Shown: positions 36,155 to 46,273, counted from the stretch's first letter. The stretch: DNA of 64,000 nt from Bacteroidota bacterium (GCA_947457395.1 CANGVA010000011.1:1-64000), one strand, 5' to 3'. The notes: generated from the letters alone by a model not told the origin. Translations and numbers: made by a program.

Positions 36155-38392
36155 TCATAAAGGTTGTTTAATCAACTTAAAGACCTTTTTTTCTTGAGTA
36201 TAAATGTAATATATACCCGGCTTTATATGAGCGATATCAAAACTGATTGTATTTGAATCTTCCCAGATTATCTTTAGTGGTATTTCCTCTCCTAGGATAT
36301 TAAACAGTTCAAGTGAACCATTCACTTTTTTAGAAGTAATCACATTCGTTGCAGGGTTTGGATAAATATTCGTTTCGATTTGTTCCTCTATTTCTTTAAT
36401 CTTGGTAGGTAAAGCTTTAGCTACCACACTTGTGTTTGTAGTGTTGGTCACAATATCACCATATGGAAAACGCTCAATCAAGGCATAGTTTGTTATAGCA
36501 TCATTAATTTTCAGTGTTGAGTCAGGTAAAATAGAGAAGTGGAGGTAAAACGTTCCTGCTATTAAATCGGATGCAGCGGATCTAATCGTATCAATTGACC
36601 CAATCTGATAATAATTCCCTGAAGAAAAATAAGCGAAGGAATGGCTGCAGCTAACCATTTTAAACGTTACATGTTGAAGTGTTTGCTCCAATGATTCTGC
36701 TATTGCAATATACCCTATTGCAGTGGGCTGCCAGTGTGAGTATCGTACAACATAGTTTAATTTTTGCTTAGTTTTTAAGAAATCAGGCGTAATGGTTTCC
36801 TGTGGTATTACCCATTTTACTGCTTCTGTGATAGCAGAATCAGCTATTTGGTAAAATGTTATCCTGTTGTTGAATGTATCAGCATCATTAATTTTGGGTG
36901 TTATTTCTGCAGAGATATTCAATGTATCTCCAATATTACTGCCTGGTCTTAAAGATGCATAAATGATGAATTTTTGTCTTTCAAAAGGCCCTAAACTCCT
37001 TTGTAGTGTTAGATTATTACTATTTATTGTAGCATTGCTAATGGAAGTGCTGTCTATTTTTTGTTTGCTACCCAAAGCAATGCTAACGGTTGAATTGGTT
37101 GTGATGGTACCTTCATTAAATATCTCTACATTGTAAAGCGTTTGTTTACCGGGTGCAGGTTCATTTAGAGGAACTACTGAAATACCGCTATTGCCAATGA
37201 GGGAGTCTGCCACCATTGGAAACCAAACCTTATTGTAGGCAAAGTTTGCCGGCTCCCTGCCTTTAGCCGATTTAAGGTAACTAAATGAAGATTCTACCGA
37301 CATGGTATCCATCAACCAATTATAGGTGTATTGGTACTTGCCAAAATTGTTGCTGTAGAATGTTAATGATTTTTTACTGTTGATTTTTTGGCCTTGCACA
37401 GGGCTTTCATTTGTATCCCAAATACCATTTTTATTGGCATCAAAAAAAACACTGGCCTCAATAATTCTTTTCACGTATTGAGATTTATTCACCCGGTATA
37501 ATCCTTTATCTGTTGTAACATATACATGCGCACTATCAGCGGTTAATTGCCAGGCACTGGTATTTGGAGGTAAACCATTTGCCAATAGATTGTAGTTGAT
37601 ACCTTTATTGGTTGAAACCTGCGGTTCTCTGTTTGCTACCGTTGCATAAACCAAACCTTCATCATAAAACAGAAAATTAATACTGTTATTGTTAAGCATG
37701 TCAAATTTTTGACTCCATGTTATACCATTATCTGTTGATTGATAAATTTTGCCTACTACCGATCCTATTAAATTACCTTCAATACTTAGCATATTGTAAA
37801 AATTTAGGGTTGTTGGATACTGGATTGCAGTGAGGCTATCAAGGTGAATACTTCTTAAACCATTCTTATGCACTAAAAAAAGTCTATTGTTATGAACTGC
37901 TAACGGTTTGGCCGGGGTATTTGATGAGCTGGCTTCGCCATACATGAAGCTAAAGGTATATCCAAAATCTTTTGAATAGAAGATACCATTGCTTACCCCC
38001 ACAAAGAAATAATTCTGATAGGCTAGGAGATAATCTGAGGTGCCTGTTACCTGATTGATTTTGGTCCAGCTATTACCGTTGTTATGCGATATAAACAATG
38101 AATCGTTGGTACTATACATCAGGTGTTGGCCTGAATTAACCAAACCAATGCTTCCATTGGTGCTAAACAGGCTGCCATTGTTTTTTCTAAGTATCCGTAC
38201 TTGATTATTATAAAGATTAAATCGAAGGAAGGAACTATCTGACTTGAGATTGCTTACAAACAGGAAGCTGTCGTTTCGTGCTATACCATTAATAACCTTA
38301 CCGGTTGTGATTGGGTTAAACGGTAGCCAGTTTACCGCATAAATAATGTTTACATATAGCAATTGCAGTAGGAGGTAACTATGTTTTTTCAT
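36155..38392 (-). CDS. T9SS-exported protein with BNR-like propeller and DUF7619-like C-terminal domains
   Basis: The 745-residue protein starts with a signal-peptide-like stretch (MKKHSYLLLQLLYVNIIYA). The first ~300 residues carry BNR-like repeats ('SHNNGNSWTKI', 'YSKDFGYTFSF', 'STDNGITWSQKF', 'STNKGINY'), predicting a beta propeller. A SdrD/B-like 'VFFDANKNGIWDTNE' segment follows, then a DUF11/DUF7619-like region (about 390-660) and a type A sorting domain ('NIYPNPATNVITSKK...KPGIYYIYTQEKKVF'). Export by T9SS is expected. The ATG at 38392 is preferred to a TTG three codons earlier. Confidence 0.85.
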   Translation of the reverse strand: MKKHSYLLLQLLYVNIIYAVNWLPFNPITTGKVINGIARNDSFLFVSNLKSDSSFLRFNLYNNQVRILRKNNGSLFSTNGSIGLVNSGQHLMYSTNDSLFISHNNGNSWTKINQVTGTSDYLLAYQNYFFVGVSNGIFYSKDFGYTFSFMYGEASSSNTPAKPLAVHNNRLFLVHKNGLRSIHLDSLTAIQYPTTLNFYNMLSIEGNLIGSVVGKIYQSTDNGITWSQKFDMLNNNSINFLFYDEGLVYATVANREPQVSTNKGINYNLLANGLPPNTSAWQLTADSAHVYVTTDKGLYRVNKSQYVKRIIEASVFFDANKNGIWDTNESPVQGQKINSKKSLTFYSNNFGKYQYTYNWLMDTMSVESSFSYLKSAKGREPANFAYNKVWFPMVADSLIGNSGISVVPLNEPAPGKQTLYNVEIFNEGTITTNSTVSIALGSKQKIDSTSISNATINSNNLTLQRSLGPFERQKFIIYASLRPGSNIGDTLNISAEITPKINDADTFNNRITFYQIADSAITEAVKWVIPQETITPDFLKTKQKLNYVVRYSHWQPTAIGYIAIAESLEQTLQHVTFKMVSCSHSFAYFSSGNYYQIGSIDTIRSAASDLIAGTFYLHFSILPDSTLKINDAITNYALIERFPYGDIVTNTTNTSVVAKALPTKIKEIEEQIETNIYPNPATNVITSKKVNGSLELFNILGEEIPLKIIWEDSNTISFDIAHIKPGIYYIYTQEKKVFKLIKQPL

Positions 38393-38433
38393 TTGGTGCA
38401 ATAATAATCGTTCTTATCGTTCATTAAAAATGA

Positions 38434-40146
38434 TTAAGAAATGGTTGGTTTATTTTTACATTTTCCAACCGCAGCCTGAATGATGAGTGATGCAGCCACT
38501 ACCATCAGACAGCCAATTACATTTAACCATAGGAACGAAACTATTTCGGCTATATAAATAACAATCACTGCTATTTCTGCTGCAATTGCTGCATAAAAAA
38601 CAGCAACTGATTGTACTTTTTTTAGATAAAAGGCAACTACAAATATGCCTAACATAGTGCCGTAAAATAAGCTGCCTAATATATTTACAGCCTCGATTAA
38701 ACTCCCCAGTTTTGTAGCAAACATGGCTGTTACGATACAAAATACCCCCCAAAAGAGTGTTATCCATTTTGATACACGGTAATAGTGCGTATCTGATTGT
38801 GTGGTAACCCACATTCTCTTGTATAAATCTATAACGGTTGAAGAACTGAGTGAGTTGAGTGCTGCTGCAATACTTCCCCATGCCGACAGGAAGATAACTG
38901 CTATGAGCAAACCAACCAGCCCTTTTGGCAAATGATGTAACACAAAGTACAAAAATATGTAATTGGTGTCGTTGGTATCGGCAGTAAGGTCAGAAACCTT
39001 CACTAAACTTTTGGCTTCTTTACGCAATTCCTCTTTTGCATAAACTACCTTTTTTAGGTTTAATTCTGCTTTTGCAACCTTTTCTGGTGCATCTACTTTT
39101 ACAGCGTTGCTTAATTGTAATGCATACGCTTTTGTAGCTGCGTTAAGTGAATCTTGTCGCCTGTTTAAGTCCTGTAAAACCGATGAACTGAGTTTGCTAT
39201 TGAGCTTTTCATTAAACAGCACCGGTGAGGAATAAAACAGATAAAATGCGAACACCAACGCACCTACCAGTAGTATCAAATATTGCATAGGAACTTTTAC
39301 CAGGCCATTCATCAGCAGTCCCATGCGGCTTTCCTTTATATCTTTTGCAGTCAAGTATCGTCCAACCTGACTTTGATCTGTTCCAAAATAGGAAAGGGCC
39401 AGAAAGAAGCCACCGATTAGTCCACTCCACAGGTTGTATTTATCCTTCCACCAGGTGCTGTCGGTTAAATCAATGTGGGTAACAATTGTATTCATTTTCC
39501 CCATTCGTGCAGCTACATCTATGGCCTCAGTAAATCCAATCCCTTCAGGCATTAGTTTTACAACCATATAGCCTGCCAGAAACATGCCTGTGAATACTAT
39601 AAAAAGTTGTTGCATTTGCGTATAGGCAACAGCCTTTGCCCCACCTGTAATGGTGTAAATAATGAGTAAGCCTCCCATGATTAGATTGGTGAGGTAAATA
39701 TTCCAGCCCAGCAAAGAGGAAAGGATGATAGATGGAGCGTAGATACTGATGCCGGTTGAGAGTCCTCGTGAAACAAGGAAAAGAATGGAGGTGAGTGCAC
39801 GTGTGCGTAAATCAAAGCGGTGTTCAAGAAACTCGTAGGCGGTGTAAACTTTTAGTTTATGGAAAATGGGGACGAATGTGATGCAAAGCACAATCATGGC
39901 AAATGGCAATCCGAAGTAGTACTGTACAAACCGCATACCATCGGTATAAGCTTGGCCGGGTGCTGATAAGAAGGTAATGGCACTGGCTTGCGTACCCATA
40001 ATGGAAAGTAGAATCAGAAACCAACTCATGGAGTTGTTGCTTTTAAAATAACTGTCGAGGTTTTTTTCGTGCGTACTTTTATAAATGCCGTAAGCTATTA
40101 CGGCAATTAGTGTAACAATCAGTACAAACCAGTCTATATAGCTCAT
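38434..40146 (-). CDS. Sodium:solute symporter (SSS family)
   Basis: The 570-residue protein has about 13-14 transmembrane helices and SSS-family features: 'GTQASAITFLSAPGQAYTDG' in TM1-2, 'YEFLEHRFDLRTRALTSILFLVSRG' and 'SYFGTDQSQVGRYLTAKD'. A hydrophilic, charged insertion of about 90 residues (roughly 320-410) between helices is typical of Bacteroidota members. It imports an organic solute with Na+; sugar, sialic acid or amino acid cannot be distinguished. It lies between a T9SS protein and the Y1 transposase; no catabolic partner is adjacent. Confidence 0.92.
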   Translation of the reverse strand: MSYIDWFVLIVTLIAVIAYGIYKSTHEKNLDSYFKSNNSMSWFLILLSIMGTQASAITFLSAPGQAYTDGMRFVQYYFGLPFAMIVLCITFVPIFHKLKVYTAYEFLEHRFDLRTRALTSILFLVSRGLSTGISIYAPSIILSSLLGWNIYLTNLIMGGLLIIYTITGGAKAVAYTQMQQLFIVFTGMFLAGYMVVKLMPEGIGFTEAIDVAARMGKMNTIVTHIDLTDSTWWKDKYNLWSGLIGGFFLALSYFGTDQSQVGRYLTAKDIKESRMGLLMNGLVKVPMQYLILLVGALVFAFYLFYSSPVLFNEKLNSKLSSSVLQDLNRRQDSLNAATKAYALQLSNAVKVDAPEKVAKAELNLKKVVYAKEELRKEAKSLVKVSDLTADTNDTNYIFLYFVLHHLPKGLVGLLIAVIFLSAWGSIAAALNSLSSSTVIDLYKRMWVTTQSDTHYYRVSKWITLFWGVFCIVTAMFATKLGSLIEAVNILGSLFYGTMLGIFVVAFYLKKVQSVAVFYAAIAAEIAVIVIYIAEIVSFLWLNVIGCLMVVAASLIIQAAVGKCKNKPTIS

Positions 40147-40193
40147 CTATTAAAGTTGTGTCATTTGTTTTTTATAAGTGAAATGAAGGTTCA

Positions 40194-40631
40194 TTAATTA
40201 GTGTTATCTAAGCCAGATACTTTAATAAACTCATCATATTCCTGCTGAAATGTTTTATTAGCATGATGTTGTTTTTGGTTATGGATGTAGTGATATACTT
40301 TTTCAACTATCGATTCAGAAACAGAATAAGCTGCATAGCCGGTTTGCCAGGCAAATTTGACAGAAAGTTCCTCTTTTTGATTTATATAATGTGAACTGGT
40401 GCCTTTTATTTGCTTAATGACTTCAGCAATTGATTTTTGAGGATTTAATAAAAATAAGCAATGAATGTGATCCGGCATACCATTTATGATTCTTACCGGG
40501 CATCCTAGTTCTCGTAATTCTTCAGCAATGTATGCATATACATTTCTTTCAATAGTTTGGTCAATTAATGGAACTCTTTCTTTTGTTGCCCAAATAGCGT
40601 GTATCCAAATTTTGTTAAATGAATGTGGCAT
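40194..40631 (-). CDS. Y1 (HUH) transposase, IS200/RAYT-like
   Basis: The 145-residue protein has the HUH motif H55-I-H57 in 'GMPDHIHCLFLL' and a single catalytic tyrosine, probably Y115, in 'YHYIHNQKQHH'. These are the features of IS200/IS605 TnpA and of REP-associated tyrosine transposases (RAYTs), single-strand DNA endonucleases. There is no TnpB and no second subterminal palindrome typical of IS200; instead a perfect palindrome lies 52 bp upstream of the start (40684-40719), which fits the RAYT-REP arrangement. All catalytic residues are present, so the gene looks intact. Confidence 0.92.
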   Translation of the reverse strand: MPHSFNKIWIHAIWATKERVPLIDQTIERNVYAYIAEELRELGCPVRIINGMPDHIHCLFLLNPQKSIAEVIKQIKGTSSHYINQKEELSVKFAWQTGYAAYSVSESIVEKVYHYIHNQKQHHANKTFQQEYDEFIKVSGLDNTN

Positions 40632-40683
40632 AAATCGTTATTTAATCATCAATACATTTTAATGGGTTATTTCCAAAATATAC

Positions 40684-40719
40684 CATCATAGCCCACGGTT
40701 TAAACCGTGGGCTATGATG
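40684..40719. repeat. Perfect 36-bp palindrome (REP-like) beside the Y1 transposase
   Basis: The half-site CATCATAGCCCACGGTTT is followed at once by its exact reverse complement, with no loop. It lies 52 bp before the transposase start. I see no second copy in the window. Confidence 0.92.
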
Positions 40720-40801
40720 ATAATTAAATGTTAGGTAATGGTTTAAACATATTCAATTTGTTTTTCCTGCTTAAATTATATTTATCATCATATCTTATTT
40801 G

Positions 40802-43369
40802 TCAGTTTTTATCCAACTCAATTAAATTCACCAGCAAGCGATAAGCGCCCGGAACTCCGGACGGCAATTGACGAAAGAATACCAAACCGGTGTACACAAA
40901 ATTTCCTTCACCATGTTTTGCAATAATCAATGCACCATTATCGGGTTTACCTTTAGGTGATACGCCACCAACGGTCATTTCATATGGATCGGTCATGCTG
41001 ATAGGGGCCACATAATTGCTATCCCATTCGCCTGCGTGGTAAATGCTGCGCTCCTGCAACCAACCCTCAAAATCTTTCTCGGTAATTTTGTTTGGTGTGT
41101 TAAACACCGGATGATTTGGTAGCAAGAAATTCACTTTTGCTTCTTCATCGGTAATACGGTTGCGGGTAATTTTAAACTTATACGGACCAATATCACTGCT
41201 CAATGGACCCGCCCAACTGTTGGTATTGTATTGCACAATTAAGTTGCCTCCGGCAGCTACATAATCCATTAGTTTTTGTTTGAATGATGGAAGTTTTTCG
41301 TTGGTGTTATAAGCACGCACTCCGGTTATAATAGCATCATACAAACTTAAACTTTCACTTGCCAATTTATCATCGGTTAAGGTAGTTACTTCATAACCAA
41401 GCTGACTTAAACACGCTTGTACTTGATCGCCCGCACCAGGAATATAACCAATACGTTTGCTCTTTTTTACCACATCTAACCTCACCAATTTCACTTCTGC
41501 TTCAGGGAATAAAGTTTGAACAGGAATATGATCATACTTAATTTCTTTGATGCCTTTGGTGAATGTTTGGCCATCAACTTCTGCTTCAATTTTTAATAAG
41601 CCATTCACAGCATCCGCTGACGGTATAAGTTGAATAAAGATTGATTTTGTTTCCTTTTTCTGGGTGATGTTAAATGGAATCGAAACTTCAGCTATCTCAG
41701 CATTTAATTGGCTTTTTAAATTTTCGAGATTGTAACTGTAAGCTAATTTCCAACCTTTTGGTATTTTGAGTTTGAGCATACCATTAATTAGATCTTTATC
41801 TGCCAAAAAAGTAATTGTTAGATTTTGAGAAGTGTTGGTGTTACATATCAATATATCCTCACTTGGATTAATCATCACCGGTGGCGTAATCACCACCGGG
41901 CGGTACAATTCACCTTTTTCAGGGTCTACCCATTTGTATTGTATGTTCCGTTCGCTAAAATGTGTATTCAACTTGTTTTTTGATTGTTGGAAAATAATGG
42001 CGTTAATTCTCGGATAGTCAAACAACTCCGGATAGCCAATAAGTTGAGGGTGAATAGTAAACAGGTTGTTTGTTATTGGTTTGTTTAGCCAGTAGGTCCC
42101 ATTAAATCTTGAATTATCATCCATAAAACCAACACGTGTTTTAAACGAATAAAGAGAATCATACTTTAATTCTGATGAGGCAATTGTTGTCTTACCATGA
42201 AGTCCTTTGGAGAGTGCTACAGATGTTTTAAGTTGAGACCGTTGGATAATATTGATTTTAATATTTGCTGAATCGTTGGTTGAATAATTGGCTTTATCAG
42301 CAATGAACTCAACAAAAATACCGTTCATGTTTTCAATTAGTTTGATATATTCATTTGATTTATGTGAGATATGCTTGTTGTTAGAATTTAAAATAGCTAA
42401 TTGAATGTCGTATAGCATACTATTGGTGAGAGATGGGTTTTTGACATCAAATTTTCCAATTATCTCGTCAACTAATTTTCCAATCTGCTCTCCACCTTTC
42501 ACGCGTTTCCAGCTGAAATCAATCCCTTCAAAAATGTCTTTCAAGTTGGCAGTGTCGCCTTTAATGGGTTTAAAGTATTCAAAATACTCGCCACGTTGTT
42601 TGGCACTGCCAAAGCCTTGGCTTTTGTGCATGCTGCGACTTTCGGCTGCAATTTCGCCATAACTTTTTCCCAACAAGGGGTTGTAACCACCCACATCCAA
42701 TTTTAGGTAAGGACTCATATCTGCATTCGGGTTTTGAAATCGGGTGCTTACATTCCAAAATAATCTGCGTGGTTTCCAAACGTCCACATATTGCAATTGC
42801 TCAGGGAATCGGGTAGGGTCGCCTGCGGCTTCAAAAGCTTCTTCGGCTAAAATAGCCGATGAAGTATGGTGTCCGTGTCCACCACTTCCATCGGTGGCAA
42901 AACGGGTAATGATAATATCCGGGCGGAAATTGCGAATTACCCAAACCATATCACTTAAAATAGAATCCTTGTTCCATTTTTGTAAGGTTTCTTCAGGCGA
43001 TTTGCTGAACCCAAAATCATAGGCACGGGTAAAAAATTGTTCGCCACCATCAATTCTTCGGGCCGCTAATAGTTCTTGTGTGCGTATTACTCCCAACTCC
43101 ACACCTTGTTCGGGGCCAATCAGATTCTGTCCGCCATCACCACGTGTTAAACTCAAATAACCGGTACGCAAACATTTTTCATTGGCCAAGTAGGCTATTA
43201 GTCGGGTGTTTTCATCATCGGGGTGAGCCGCAATGTAAAGCACAGAGCCAACTGTATTCAACTTTTTAAGCTGCAATAAAATTTCGCTAGAGGTGTAGGA
43301 GCGGGGAGCTTGTGCTATGAGTGCAAATGCAGAGAAGAGTAAAAGAAGGAGAGATGCTGAATTTTTCAT
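40802..43369 (-). CDS. Secreted PIG-L family deacetylase with C-terminal GATase-like domain
   Basis: The 855-residue protein has a signal peptide (to about residue 20) and an N-terminal PIG-L/LmbE domain (25-290). The zinc site is AHPDDE (H49, D51, D52) with a later histidine cluster GGHGHHTS. PIG-L enzymes remove acetyl groups from N-acetylglucosamine-type sugars. A middle beta-rich region (330-600) is followed by a domain (about 640-855) with 'RIGYIPGAGDQVQACLSQLGYEV' and 'YDAIITGVRAYNTNEKL...YVAAGGNLIVQYNT', resembling class I glutamine-amidotransferase-like/ThuA folds without a clear catalytic triad. It is likely periplasmic or surface-linked; the sugar substrate is unknown. Confidence 0.9.
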   Translation of the reverse strand: MKNSASLLLLLFSAFALIAQAPRSYTSSEILLQLKKLNTVGSVLYIAAHPDDENTRLIAYLANEKCLRTGYLSLTRGDGGQNLIGPEQGVELGVIRTQELLAARRIDGGEQFFTRAYDFGFSKSPEETLQKWNKDSILSDMVWVIRNFRPDIIITRFATDGSGGHGHHTSSAILAEEAFEAAGDPTRFPEQLQYVDVWKPRRLFWNVSTRFQNPNADMSPYLKLDVGGYNPLLGKSYGEIAAESRSMHKSQGFGSAKQRGEYFEYFKPIKGDTANLKDIFEGIDFSWKRVKGGEQIGKLVDEIIGKFDVKNPSLTNSMLYDIQLAILNSNNKHISHKSNEYIKLIENMNGIFVEFIADKANYSTNDSANIKINIIQRSQLKTSVALSKGLHGKTTIASSELKYDSLYSFKTRVGFMDDNSRFNGTYWLNKPITNNLFTIHPQLIGYPELFDYPRINAIIFQQSKNKLNTHFSERNIQYKWVDPEKGELYRPVVITPPVMINPSEDILICNTNTSQNLTITFLADKDLINGMLKLKIPKGWKLAYSYNLENLKSQLNAEIAEVSIPFNITQKKETKSIFIQLIPSADAVNGLLKIEAEVDGQTFTKGIKEIKYDHIPVQTLFPEAEVKLVRLDVVKKSKRIGYIPGAGDQVQACLSQLGYEVTTLTDDKLASESLSLYDAIITGVRAYNTNEKLPSFKQKLMDYVAAGGNLIVQYNTNSWAGPLSSDIGPYKFKITRNRITDEEAKVNFLLPNHPVFNTPNKITEKDFEGWLQERSIYHAGEWDSNYVAPISMTDPYEMTVGGVSPKGKPDNGALIIAKHGEGNFVYTGLVFFRQLPSGVPGAYRLLVNLIELDKN

Positions 43370-43444
43370 GATATTGTAATCTAATCTTCAAAGCGCTAAA
43401 TAAGCAAATTTATTTTACTAAGTTCGTGTAACATACTTATCGAT

Positions 43445-44872
43445 ATGATAATACGAAGTTTTTCGTTTGTATTACTTTTAACTTTTAAATGTTTACAGGC
43501 ACAGAATCTTCCGCCTATTGGCGCACATTGGTGCTATTGGCAAGAGGATGGTTCAGGAAATCCTTATCTTGCTTCTAGCGCTAAATTGGTGGCCGTTTCT
43601 GATACGTTTATTGATAATTCTACTTACCGGAAAATAAATCGTTATGCAGTCAATAAAATTGGCGAAGAGATTATTCAAGACTTTTACCTACTAACCGATA
43701 GTAATGGCTACGTTTATTATCTACGCAATGGTGCCAAAGGCTTGTTGTTTAATTTTAATGCACAAGTGAATGATTCTATAGAAGTTGATGTGTTCTTAGA
43801 TGACCAATATCCTTTATCTAAGAAAGTTGTATTAGTTACAGATATAGTAACGGATTCAAATGGCATTAAAACATTTGTGCTTAACGGTAATGCACAAATT
43901 AAACAACGAATTATAAATCGATGGTTTTTTCAACATTTTATTACACTTGATGTTTTTCCTGCTATACCTGAAGGTTGGGCATCTCTGCGCACATATACTG
44001 ATTCAGCTGTGAGCTATGGAGATACAAGTCAGCCCTGTGTTGTTTCGCCTTATATTTCATTTTTGGGAAGTAATGCTCAATGGTATTATTCGTTGTGGCG
44101 GGAAAACGAACAATCAGGTGGCTATTTCTACAGGGTACGTACCATGCAAGACACTACAATTACTAATAAACTATGTAAGGTCGTTCAGGTATACGACAGT
44201 TATGCATTGCCCATCGCGAATGCACGCTATTATTTGCTAGAAGAAGATAAAAAAGTTTTTGTTTGGCAGGGCAATCATTTTAAGTTGTTATACGATTTTG
44301 GTGCCCAGGTTGGGGATACGGTTACTTCAGCAGTGGTGTATCATCCTCGGCTTCGAGTTTTTGAAACACACAATCAACCAACGATGACTGAAGTGAGATA
44401 CGTCATTAATAACATCAGGGTAGTGGGTGGGCGCAAGTTTTGGGATGTAACCTACCTCGATAGTGGCTGGCAGTTTTCAGATGCCATCATGGAAGGAATT
44501 GGTTCTTGGTTGGGATTTTTTGGCGGCCCATACGCTACTTCACAAAGCGGCATTGCCGGCAGTTTACGCTGCTATTTTAACGGTACACATGGTTTGAATT
44601 ATGGAAACTCATCTCAATGTGATAAAATTTTATCAGTATTGGAACATGCTGCCAAACTGCCATTAAAAATGTACCCAAATCCTGTAACAGATATAATATA
44701 TGTGCCTACTCATTTAGCAAACAAGCAGTACATGATTTATTCAGCAATTGGCCAACTCATTCAAGAGGGATTCATTGCAAAAGACGGCATCATAAACATA
44801 CAATTTATATCTAAAGGAATGTATACGCTTCGCATTGTAGAAACAAATCAAACCAGCAAGTTTTTGAAATAG
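43445..44872 (+). CDS. T9SS-exported protein with internally duplicated domain
   Basis: The 475-residue protein has a signal peptide (to about residue 20) and a C-terminal type A sorting domain ('KMYPNPVTDIIYVPTH...SKGMYTLRIVETNQTSKF'). The region between is made of two similar halves, about 22-190 and 200-385. Each starts with a W-Y/C-Y-W-like motif ('GAHWCYWQEDGSG' and 'NAQWYYSLWRENEQSG') and contains a '(Y/V)YYLR/LLEED..V' strand and '(F)NFNAQVNDSIEV' / 'YDFGAQVGDTVTS'. No enzyme motif is visible. It is divergent from the PIG-L gene. Confidence 0.83.
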   Translation: MIIRSFSFVLLLTFKCLQAQNLPPIGAHWCYWQEDGSGNPYLASSAKLVAVSDTFIDNSTYRKINRYAVNKIGEEIIQDFYLLTDSNGYVYYLRNGAKGLLFNFNAQVNDSIEVDVFLDDQYPLSKKVVLVTDIVTDSNGIKTFVLNGNAQIKQRIINRWFFQHFITLDVFPAIPEGWASLRTYTDSAVSYGDTSQPCVVSPYISFLGSNAQWYYSLWRENEQSGGYFYRVRTMQDTTITNKLCKVVQVYDSYALPIANARYYLLEEDKKVFVWQGNHFKLLYDFGAQVGDTVTSAVVYHPRLRVFETHNQPTMTEVRYVINNIRVVGGRKFWDVTYLDSGWQFSDAIMEGIGSWLGFFGGPYATSQSGIAGSLRCYFNGTHGLNYGNSSQCDKILSVLEHAAKLPLKMYPNPVTDIIYVPTHLANKQYMIYSAIGQLIQEGFIAKDGIINIQFISKGMYTLRIVETNQTSKFLK

Positions 44873-44942
44873 TCATAACTTAGCAGGCAAGTATGAGGTT
44901 TAAGACGTCCCTTTCAGTATTTGCTAACTTCCATTTGCTATA

Positions 44943-45419
44943 TTAGTATGATTTATAAAAGAACTCACCCAGTGCTATCTTCAGTGCTTGCCCTTTATAC
45001 CTCAAATAAATCCATGCAGGTTCAAAGTTCTTATCATCTATAATCGGGTCTTTTATAGAAATGGTGGTTTGGTTTAAATTTTTACGGTAATCGCCATCTA
45101 TAATCAATGGATTACTGCTTCTAATAATAAAGGGAATATTCTTGCCATTCACAATCAAAGAATCAATTTCAGGAAACGGAGATTGCAGGGAGTCACGGTA
45201 TATTTCTACGGAAAGGTTTATTCCGGTAGCAGGCCCGGCTTCGGTATTAAATATGCTATATGTGCAATGGGTGCGAAAGCTGCTAAGAAATTCCTGCATA
45301 TAATTCGGCTGCATATTGCCTGCTACCGGTTTTTTTTCATGACTTCTGCAACTCAATACAAGGCCTAAGAGAGCCATTGTAATGAGCCTGAAATGATATT
45401 TGTGTGGTTTAATAGACAT
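44943..45419 (-). CDS. Putative lipoprotein
   Basis: The 158-residue protein has an N-terminal hydrophobic segment ending LLGLVLSC, a plausible lipobox with C24 as lipidation site. The rest is a short beta-rich domain ('FRTHCTYSIFNTEAGPATGINLSVEIYRDSL...IYLRYKGQALKIALGEFF') that I do not recognise. The ATG at 45419 places the lipobox at a normal distance; an upstream start at 45440 is possible. The 70 bases before 44943 hold nothing recognisable. Confidence 0.6.
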   Translation of the reverse strand: MSIKPHKYHFRLITMALLGLVLSCRSHEKKPVAGNMQPNYMQEFLSSFRTHCTYSIFNTEAGPATGINLSVEIYRDSLQSPFPEIDSLIVNGKNIPFIIRSSNPLIIDGDYRKNLNQTTISIKDPIIDDKNFEPAWIYLRYKGQALKIALGEFFYKSY

Positions 45420-45517
45420 TTGTATTAAATGTTGTTTCACAAAATCGAAAAATTATTGTGAAGGTGCAAGTTTTTTTCTTTCTTTGTTATTGTTAAAACT
45501 ACTTAAACTAAAAAAAC

Positions 45518-46255
45518 ATGAAAAAACTATTACTGATTGCTACAGCGCTTGTTTCGTTTTCTGCTTTTGCTCAAAGAAATATTGATTGGGCAACTACTGC
45601 TATTATCAAGCCTGACAGTATGCGCACAACATCAACAGGAACTACAATTCAATTGTCTTTTGAAATGAAAAATCTCGGGCCTGATACAGTGAAACCTGGT
45701 GACACCATTCTATGGCAATTTTCAACCACTAACACCAATCCCCGTATCTACTACCCTGGTCAAAATTCATTAAGCATCATCATACCAAGTAGGTCTTATG
45801 CACCAATGGATACCATGCTGGTTAATACATCGCTTTCAACAACTGTAGGTGTTTCTCAATCATTTAATGTAACTATTCAAGTGTTATCACTGGTTTTAAA
45901 TACAGGTTCCATTACACCTGAGCCAACTGCAAACACCCTTAATAATTCAAAAACAAAATCAGTAGTATGGTATAATCAACAAGGCTGGAACGTGGGTTTA
46001 TCTGAAGAAATTAGCAAAGCAATCACTTCTGTTTACCCTAATCCTGTATCAGATAAGTTATATTTTGAAACCACTTATGAGAAGGCAAAAAATATTACAG
46101 TAGTTGATCTGGCAGGTAAGGTTGTTGCTAATATTAATACCGCTGAAATGAATACGGAGCTGGATGTTACCTCGTTTGCAAAAGGGCTTTATTTCTATGA
46201 AATAAAAACTGAAGAAGGAGCTACCATTAAATCCGGTAAATTTAATGTTCAGTAA
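45518..46255 (+). CDS. Small T9SS-exported protein
   Basis: The 245-residue protein has a signal peptide (MKKLLLIATALVSFSAFAQ), one beta-sandwich domain of the CARDB/Ig type (20-150, 'TTIQLSFEMKNLGPDTVKPGDTILW') and a C-terminal type A sorting domain ('SVYPNPVSDKLYFETT...AKGLYFYEIKTEEGATIKSGKFNVQ'). It is one of the smallest T9SS cargo architectures: one domain plus sorting signal. Terminator at 46274. Confidence 0.87.
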   Translation: MKKLLLIATALVSFSAFAQRNIDWATTAIIKPDSMRTTSTGTTIQLSFEMKNLGPDTVKPGDTILWQFSTTNTNPRIYYPGQNSLSIIIPSRSYAPMDTMLVNTSLSTTVGVSQSFNVTIQVLSLVLNTGSITPEPTANTLNNSKTKSVVWYNQQGWNVGLSEEISKAITSVYPNPVSDKLYFETTYEKAKNITVVDLAGKVVANINTAEMNTELDVTSFAKGLYFYEIKTEEGATIKSGKFNVQ

Positions 46256-46273
46256 TTCGTTATTGATGTTTAG

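Noticed and set aside
40194-40719. Full IS200/IS605 insertion sequence with defined ends
   Set aside because: Only one palindrome is visible, there is no TnpB and no clear second end, so I annotate the gene and palindrome separately and do not draw element borders.
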